Source: an uncultured Erythrobacter sp.
GTDB taxonomy: Bacteria; Pseudomonadota; Alphaproteobacteria; Sphingomonadales; Sphingomonadaceae
Reading direction: 5' to 3'
DNA: 64,000 bases
Assembly (NCBI GenBank): GCA_947499505.1
Contig: CANMOQ010000001.1
Span: 1,284,037-1,348,036 of the forward strand
The translations under genes were made by a program, and so were the position numbers. Positions 59,686 through 64,000 of this stretch are shown in pieces. A model generated the notes under the pieces. It did no database searches. It was not told the DNA's origin and was given only the letters and a program-made list of their open reading frames with translations. How positions within the stretch are numbered: the first letter of the stretch is position 1; every line of letters starts with the position of its first letter.

Positions 59686-61889
59686 CGATCCGGCAGCGTA
59701 GGCTCCAGATTGAGCCCGTCCTCATCAATCCTCAGTTCCAAGGGCACGCCCTCGACTTCGGTTGAGAAGGTGATCCCTTCTTCATCAAAGCTGATCTCTG
59801 AGCCGTTTTCATCGATCACGATTGTCTCGCCTTCGCCGATATCGAGTGGCTGCACGGGGCCTTCCGGATCGGGCGCGCTGGTGGGTTTCGGCGGAGCGAG
59901 CGACAAAGCGCCGCGCATGAAATCTCGCCAGATGCGGGCCGGTGTTCCTCCGCCCGTTACGCCGCCCAGCGAGGAATTGTCGTCATTGCCGACCCACACG
60001 CCGACCACCAGATCGCCCGCGTAGCCGACAAACAAGGCGTCGCGGTAATTCTGGGTCGTCCCCGTCTTGCCGTAATTCGCAATCGGCAAAGTTGCGGCCC
60101 GCCCTGTTCCATTATTGATCGCGGCGCGCAGCATCTGCTCGATATTCTCATGCGTGCGTGCTGACAGGCTGTCCTCGCCCGATGTCAGCCAATCGAGCCA
60201 GCCCTCTTCCTCTTCCTCAAATGCATGGGGCTCAATCGGGAAAGTGTTGCCCGCCAGGCCCGCATAGGCGGAGGTCAGCTCAAGCAAGGTCATGGAAGAC
60301 GTGCCGAGTGCAAGGCTTGGGTCGCCGACGGGCAGGCTGGATTCAACGCCTAGCGAGCGCGCTGTTACGATCACTTGCTCGCTGCCAATCGCCTGGAACA
60401 GACGAACCGTCGCGACATTGCTGGAACTCGCAAACGCCTGTTCCAGGGTCAGTTCGTCGGAATATTTCTCGCCGGAGTTTTTCGGGCGGTAGCTGCCTTG
60501 CTCAATCGCTGTGTTCGGAATGGTGTCGTCCGGCTGCCACCCAGCCTCCAGCGCGGCGAGATAGACGAACAGCTTGAAGGTGGAGCCCGGCTGTCTGCGA
60601 GCCTGTGTCGCGCGGTTGAAAGGAGACTTCGCATAATCCTTGCCCCCGACCATCGCCACAACCTCACCCGATGGCCGCATTGCGACCAAGGCGACCTGTG
60701 CATCGCCTAGCTTCGCGCGGCTAACAACCCGGCTCGCAAGCGCTTGAAGGCGCGCATCCAAGGTCGTCGTCAGCGCCTGCTTGGCATAGCTCGCCTCAGC
60801 ATTCTTGCGCGCAATCGGCAGCGCCCAATCCGCAAAATACGTGCCCGTTGGCAGGGTATTGCGCGCCCGCACATCGAGCTTTGGAGAAGGCACGCTTGCA
60901 GCATCCTCTGCCGTCAAATACCCTTCTTCCACCATGGAGGAGATCACCAGCCCCATGCGCTCTTTCGCTAGGTCATAATTCTTTGTCGGGGCAAGCCTAC
61001 TTGGCGCCTTCAAGAGACCTGCCAGCATGGCCGCCTGCTCTGGCTTGAGGTTCTCTGGATGGCGGTAGAAATAATGCAGGCTGGCCGCGCGCAGGCCGTA
61101 CTGATTGTCGCCAAAATAGGCGTTGGAGAGATAACGCTCAAGGATTTCGTCCTTGGTCAGCCATGTCTCCAGCCAGAGCGCGATCAGCGCCTCACGGGCC
61201 TTTCGCGTCATGCTTTGCTCTGGCGTGAGGAACGTGAATTTCGCCAGCTGCTGAGTGATCGTGCTGCCGCCTTGGCGTGGGCCGCCAGACAGGTTTGACC
61301 AGGCCGCCCGCGCTATACCGCGCGGATCAATGCCCCAATGCGAGTAAAATCGGCGGTCCTCAATCGAGAGGAACGCGCCGATCACATGTTCGGGCAATTC
61401 CTCAACCTCGACCGGTTCATCGACCACGGCGCCGCTGCGGGCAATCGGCGTTCCGTCGCTGGCGAGCAGAGTGATTTGCGGCGGCGCAATCGGTTCAAGC
61501 GACTTTGACAGCGGCGCGGTGAACGCCAGCCAGCCGACAATCAGAATGAAACCGAGCAGGCAAAGCGCAATCCCTCGCACAAACCATTTGCGGCGTTTCT
61601 GCCATTTGGTCGCTGGGATCGCAGGCGCTGGGTAATGGCCAGGCTCAATCTCTGGGGCCACATCATCGCCGCGATCGCGCTTTGACCGGCGGCCCAAACT
61701 CGGCAGGCTGGGCCATTTCAGCCGGCTACGTTTTGGCTTTTGTCTGTGCTGACCCCAGTCGAACTTATTGTCGAAATCATCGAGCGCGCTGCCATAGGGA
61801 TCCTGCAACGAGTAATAGCCCGCCTCTCGCCGGTCACCCGGCCTGGGGCTGATGCGTTCGTCATCGTCTGGTCGTTGCCGCCGAAACAT
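59682..61889 (-). CDS. Class A penicillin-binding protein (PBP1A type)
   Basis: A 735-residue bifunctional cell-wall enzyme. A basic cytoplasmic tail of about 100 residues and one helix (about 105-128) precede the glycosyltransferase domain 'SIEDRRFYSHWGIDPRGIARA' and 'GGSTITQQLAKFTF'. The transpeptidase domain has S-x-x-K in 'RQPGSTFKLFVYLA', S-x-N in 'SSSNVATVRL' and K-T-G in 'YGKTGTTQNYRD'. An acidic C-terminal tail follows. The -10 box lies only nine bases before the ATG. Confidence 0.94.
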   Translation of the reverse strand: MFRRQRPDDDERISPRPGDRREAGYYSLQDPYGSALDDFDNKFDWGQHRQKPKRSRLKWPSLPSLGRRSKRDRGDDVAPEIEPGHYPAPAIPATKWQKRRKWFVRGIALCLLGFILIVGWLAFTAPLSKSLEPIAPPQITLLASDGTPIARSGAVVDEPVEVEELPEHVIGAFLSIEDRRFYSHWGIDPRGIARAAWSNLSGGPRQGGSTITQQLAKFTFLTPEQSMTRKAREALIALWLETWLTKDEILERYLSNAYFGDNQYGLRAASLHYFYRHPENLKPEQAAMLAGLLKAPSRLAPTKNYDLAKERMGLVISSMVEEGYLTAEDAASVPSPKLDVRARNTLPTGTYFADWALPIARKNAEASYAKQALTTTLDARLQALASRVVSRAKLGDAQVALVAMRPSGEVVAMVGGKDYAKSPFNRATQARRQPGSTFKLFVYLAALEAGWQPDDTIPNTAIEQGSYRPKNSGEKYSDELTLEQAFASSSNVATVRLFQAIGSEQVIVTARSLGVESSLPVGDPSLALGTSSMTLLELTSAYAGLAGNTFPIEPHAFEEEEEGWLDWLTSGEDSLSARTHENIEQMLRAAINNGTGRAATLPIANYGKTGTTQNYRDALFVGYAGDLVVGVWVGNDDNSSLGGVTGGGTPARIWRDFMRGALSLAPPKPTSAPDPEGPVQPLDIGEGETIVIDENGSEISFDEEGITFSTEVEGVPLELRIDEDGLNLEPTLPDR

Positions 61890-61898
61890 GCGTGCTGT

Positions 61899-61904
61899 GT
61901 TATA
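61899..61904 (-). promoter_or_regulatory. Possible -10 box close to the PBP start
   Basis: On the minus strand TATAAC ends nine bases before the ATG of the penicillin-binding protein gene. If used, the transcript would be leaderless or nearly so, which fits the absence of a ribosome binding site. No good -35 box is seen. Confidence 0.35.
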
Positions 61905-61976
61905 CGATTAATACAGCGCTTGCGAGCATTTTTTGCGGCGGAGGCGGGCCCGAAGCTATCGGGCCCGGCCCAGATA

Positions 61977-62486
61977 TCAGGCGCCGCAGTCGCCGGTTCT
62001 TGTTGCTGTCATGGTCATGGCCACGCGCGCTTGCTGGTCAAATTGCTCATTGTTGATGTCGAACTCAACATCGGCAGTGAAGCTTTCGTCGGTCGCAGAG
62101 GCGATAAATTTGGTTTTGATATCGCCTTGCGGTGCGCCCTGGCACTCCATCTCAAGATCAATCGATGTGTCTGAATCCTCGCGGGAAATTTCGGTGCAAG
62201 TTCCGCCCATGCCTTTACCCATTTCCTCGACCGCATCTTTCCACTCTGGCGCGCCCTCTTGCTCGCCCATGCAGAAACTTTGGCCATTGCCGGATGCTTG
62301 CTCCATCTGGCTACGGACCTGCTCTTGCTGAGCCTCATCCATGCCGGGAAAGGACAGCTCAGTGACTTTAATTTCTTGAGAGTACATGCCAGCATCCGGC
62401 TGACCATCCGGGGCTGCTTCGCCGCCGCAAGCGGACAAAGCGAGGGCAGATGCGAACGTCAGTGCGGTGAGGATAGGCTTGTTCAT
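61977..62486 (-). CDS. DUF3617-type lipoprotein
   Basis: A 169-residue lipoprotein with lipobox LSACGG near residue 20. The mature part is acidic with the DUF3617 pattern: 'GMYSQEIKVTELSFPGM' at the start, 'SFCMGEQEGAPEW' and 'GGTCTEISREDSDTSIDLEMECQG' with paired Cys in the middle, ending in Cys ('TATRTGDCGA'). The function of the family is unknown. AAAGGAAA precedes the ATG at 62486. A GC-rich hairpin (61946-61966) follows the stop. Confidence 0.8.
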   Translation of the reverse strand: MNKPILTALTFASALALSACGGEAAPDGQPDAGMYSQEIKVTELSFPGMDEAQQEQVRSQMEQASGNGQSFCMGEQEGAPEWKDAVEEMGKGMGGTCTEISREDSDTSIDLEMECQGAPQGDIKTKFIASATDESFTADVEFDINNEQFDQQARVAMTMTATRTGDCGA

Positions 62487-62561
62487 GGTAATTTCCTTTG
62501 CGACCATAAGGATAGATCAGGGTCTTTTAGACCGCACTCTGCATGTTTCTAGGGAGTCGTA

Positions 62562-63554
62562 TTAACCAGTCTTCGCGATGCCCTCAGGCAAATCTTCGTT
62601 GAAGACCCGCTGGTAATATTCGCTCACCAGAACGCGCTCTGCCTCATCACATTTGTTGAGGAACGAGAGGCGGAATGCAAAACCGAGGTTCTTGAAGATC
62701 GCGGCATTTTGCGCCCAAGTGATGACCGTGCGCGGGCTCATCACGGTGGAGATATCGCCGTTCATAAAGCCTTGGCGGGTCAAGTCCGCAACCTTGACCA
62801 TATCCGCAATTACCGCATCATCAGTGTCCGGCGTTTTCGATTTAACGATCTTCTGCTCGGTTTCTGCAGGCAGATAGTTGAGCGCGACCACGATGTTCCA
62901 ACGGTCCATCTGTGCTTGGTTGATTGCCTGCGTCCCATGATACAGCCCGCTGGTATCGCCCAGGCCAACCGTGTTGGTCGTTGCGAACAGGCGAAAATAT
63001 GGGTTCGGCGTGATCACTCGGTTTTGATCAAGCAGGGTCAGGCGGCCATCAAATTCCAGAATGCGCTGGATAACGAACATCACATCCGGGCGGCCAGCAT
63101 CATATTCGTCAAAGGTCAGCGCAACCGGGTGCTGCAGCGCCCATGGAAGAATGCCTTCCTTAAACTCGGTGACTTGCAGGCCGTCTTTTAGCACGATCGC
63201 ATCGCGCCCAATCAGGTCGATCCGGCTGATATGCGCGTCCAAGTTCACGCGGACACTGGGCCAATTAAGCCGCGCGGCCACTTGTTCGATATGCGTCGAT
63301 TTACCCGTGCCGTGATAGCCCTGAACCATCACGCGGCGGTTGTGCTCAAAACCGGCCAAGATCGCCAGCGTTGTGTCGGGATCGAAGACATAGCTCTCGT
63401 CGATCTCTGGCACATGCGCCTCTGCCACGCTGAAGGCGGGCACTTGCCAATCGACATCAATGCCAAATGTGTCGCGCACATCGACCGTCGTGTCGGGCTG
63501 AGGGGGAAGCGCGCTGCCGGCGCTGTCGAAGCTGGTGTCTGCAGGAGAATTCAT
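62562..63554 (-). CDS. cobS: CobS-type AAA+ ATPase
   Basis: A 330-residue MoxR/CobS-group ATPase. Walker A is 'GYHGTGKST' near residue 80, Walker B '[12 protein letters not shown]' near 146 and sensor 1 '[11 protein letters not shown]' near 188. CobS together with CobT and CobN inserts cobalt into hydrogenobyrinate diamide. No cobT or other cobalamin gene is seen nearby, so in this organism the protein may serve another chelatase or a von Willebrand-type partner. The ATG at 63554 is used (MNSPADTSF). Confidence 0.8.
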   Translation of the reverse strand: MNSPADTSFDSAGSALPPQPDTTVDVRDTFGIDVDWQVPAFSVAEAHVPEIDESYVFDPDTTLAILAGFEHNRRVMVQGYHGTGKSTHIEQVAARLNWPSVRVNLDAHISRIDLIGRDAIVLKDGLQVTEFKEGILPWALQHPVALTFDEYDAGRPDVMFVIQRILEFDGRLTLLDQNRVITPNPYFRLFATTNTVGLGDTSGLYHGTQAINQAQMDRWNIVVALNYLPAETEQKIVKSKTPDTDDAVIADMVKVADLTRQGFMNGDISTVMSPRTVITWAQNAAIFKNLGFAFRLSFLNKCDEAERVLVSEYYQRVFNEDLPEGIAKTG

Positions 63555-63654
63555 TACCAGCACCGCCTATCGTGAGGAGCGGCTAGCTGCAAGTATCCCA
63601 TAACAATCAATCGCCAACATTTTCAAATGCCACGTCATCCCTATATGATGCGCT

Positions 63655-64000
63655 ATGGCTGATCCAATTGAAAAACTGCGATTGAAACTGGTTCAGCAAG
63701 TTCGCGATGTCTTCAACGATGCCAGCGCCGGGCAAAAGCCAGAGCCGCCATCGGACGAGGCTTTGTTTGAGCGCGACACCCCGATCCGCATGGTGCATGC
63801 CGATCTGGTCGGGATGATGACGGGCGGCATTCGCAGCCTGCTGCTGCAAATGCTCCACCCGCATGCGCTTCAAGGCGTGCTCGACCATTCGAACTTTCGC
63901 GAAGATATGCATGGCCGCCTGCGCCGCACGGCAAAGTTCATTGCAGTCACCACCTTTGGCCACCGCGACCGCGCAATGGCGGCAATAGAGCGGGTCAATG
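63655..64000 (+). CDS. MpaB-family oxygenase (DUF2236), 5' part
   Basis: The first 115 codons of a gene that runs off the right edge. 'DTPIRMVHADLVGMMTGGIRSLLLQMLHPHALQGV' with later 'RTAKFIAVTTFG' match the start of the MpaB/latex-clearing-protein type of haem oxygenases. The His-pair in the first segment is conserved in the family. The ATG at 63655 is chosen from the coding frame; its ribosome binding site is weak. It is divergent from cobS. Confidence 0.78.
   Translation, partial: MADPIEKLRLKLVQQVRDVFNDASAGQKPEPPSDEALFERDTPIRMVHADLVGMMTGGIRSLLLQMLHPHALQGVLDHSNFREDMHGRLRRTAKFIAVTTFGHRDRAMAAIERVN

Noticed and set aside
1..64000. tRNA, rRNA, CRISPR, insertion sequence or prophage genes
   Set aside because: No T-loop/anticodon-like segments, repeat-spacer series, transposase or phage proteins were seen on either strand.

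Overview
The window looks like chromosome of a marine alphaproteobacterium of the order Sphingomonadales, most likely Erythrobacteraceae. The pointers are the moderately high GC content, a class I lysyl-tRNA synthetase, the alphaproteobacterial ctaC-ctaD-ctaB-ctaG-ctaE-SURF1-thrC order, a plant/alphaproteobacterial type glutamate-cysteine ligase and an FnrL/FixK-type regulator. The lineage is inferred from protein character, not from a marker-gene comparison. Genes are dense and no rRNA, tRNA, CRISPR array, prophage or insertion sequence was found.

Positions 1-16,000: an ABC-F translation factor (ettA) preceded by a foldable leader; a small membrane protein; an FMN-binding oxidase-fold protein; an extremely arginine-rich RcnB-like secreted protein; a 2-oxoglutarate/Fe(II) oxygenase; class I lysyl-tRNA synthetase; a membrane diguanylate cyclase; a His/Cys-rich secreted protein with an outer-membrane beta-barrel-like partner (probably metal related); a DinG-type Fe-S helicase; and a SixA-like phosphatase. 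A perfect 33-bp inverted repeat (5801-5882) separates two convergent genes.

Positions 16,000-39,700: soxR with a near-ideal sox box shared with a divergent glyoxalase-fold gene; ubiA, rsmE, gshA; two ABM monooxygenases; bamB with its TPR partner; a glycosyltransferase and hydrolase; SelO; astD; rarD; pyrC; an ATP-grasp protein with YgfZ; a TetR regulator divergent from a di-metal hydrolase that carries an EcfG-type promoter; ribosomal genes rplU-rpmA; and an fnrL gene whose neighbour has a perfect FNR box. The 30,372-30,768 gap contains four perfect stem-loops ending in a Rho-independent terminator and is a candidate ncRNA.

Positions 39,700-51,500 form one long minus-strand gene train. It runs from cytochrome c oxidase structural and assembly genes (including a 44-codon overlapping small gene) through thrC into an rRNA-methyltransferase-like gene, a free-standing SecD-head-like protein, folB and the molybdopterin genes moaA-moaD-moaE. 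Most junctions overlap by 1-8 bases.

Positions 51,500-64,000: pyrE-pdxJ-acpS-lepB-ruvX housekeeping genes on the plus strand; then a compact minus-strand operon of a 52-residue peptide, a 328-residue protein with a repeat-like C-terminus and a 302-residue cupin-like protein. I do not recognise this operon and consider it the best candidate for an undescribed system. Two hotdog thioesterases, a class A penicillin-binding protein, a DUF3617-type lipoprotein, a CobS-type AAA ATPase and the start of an MpaB-family oxygenase close the window.
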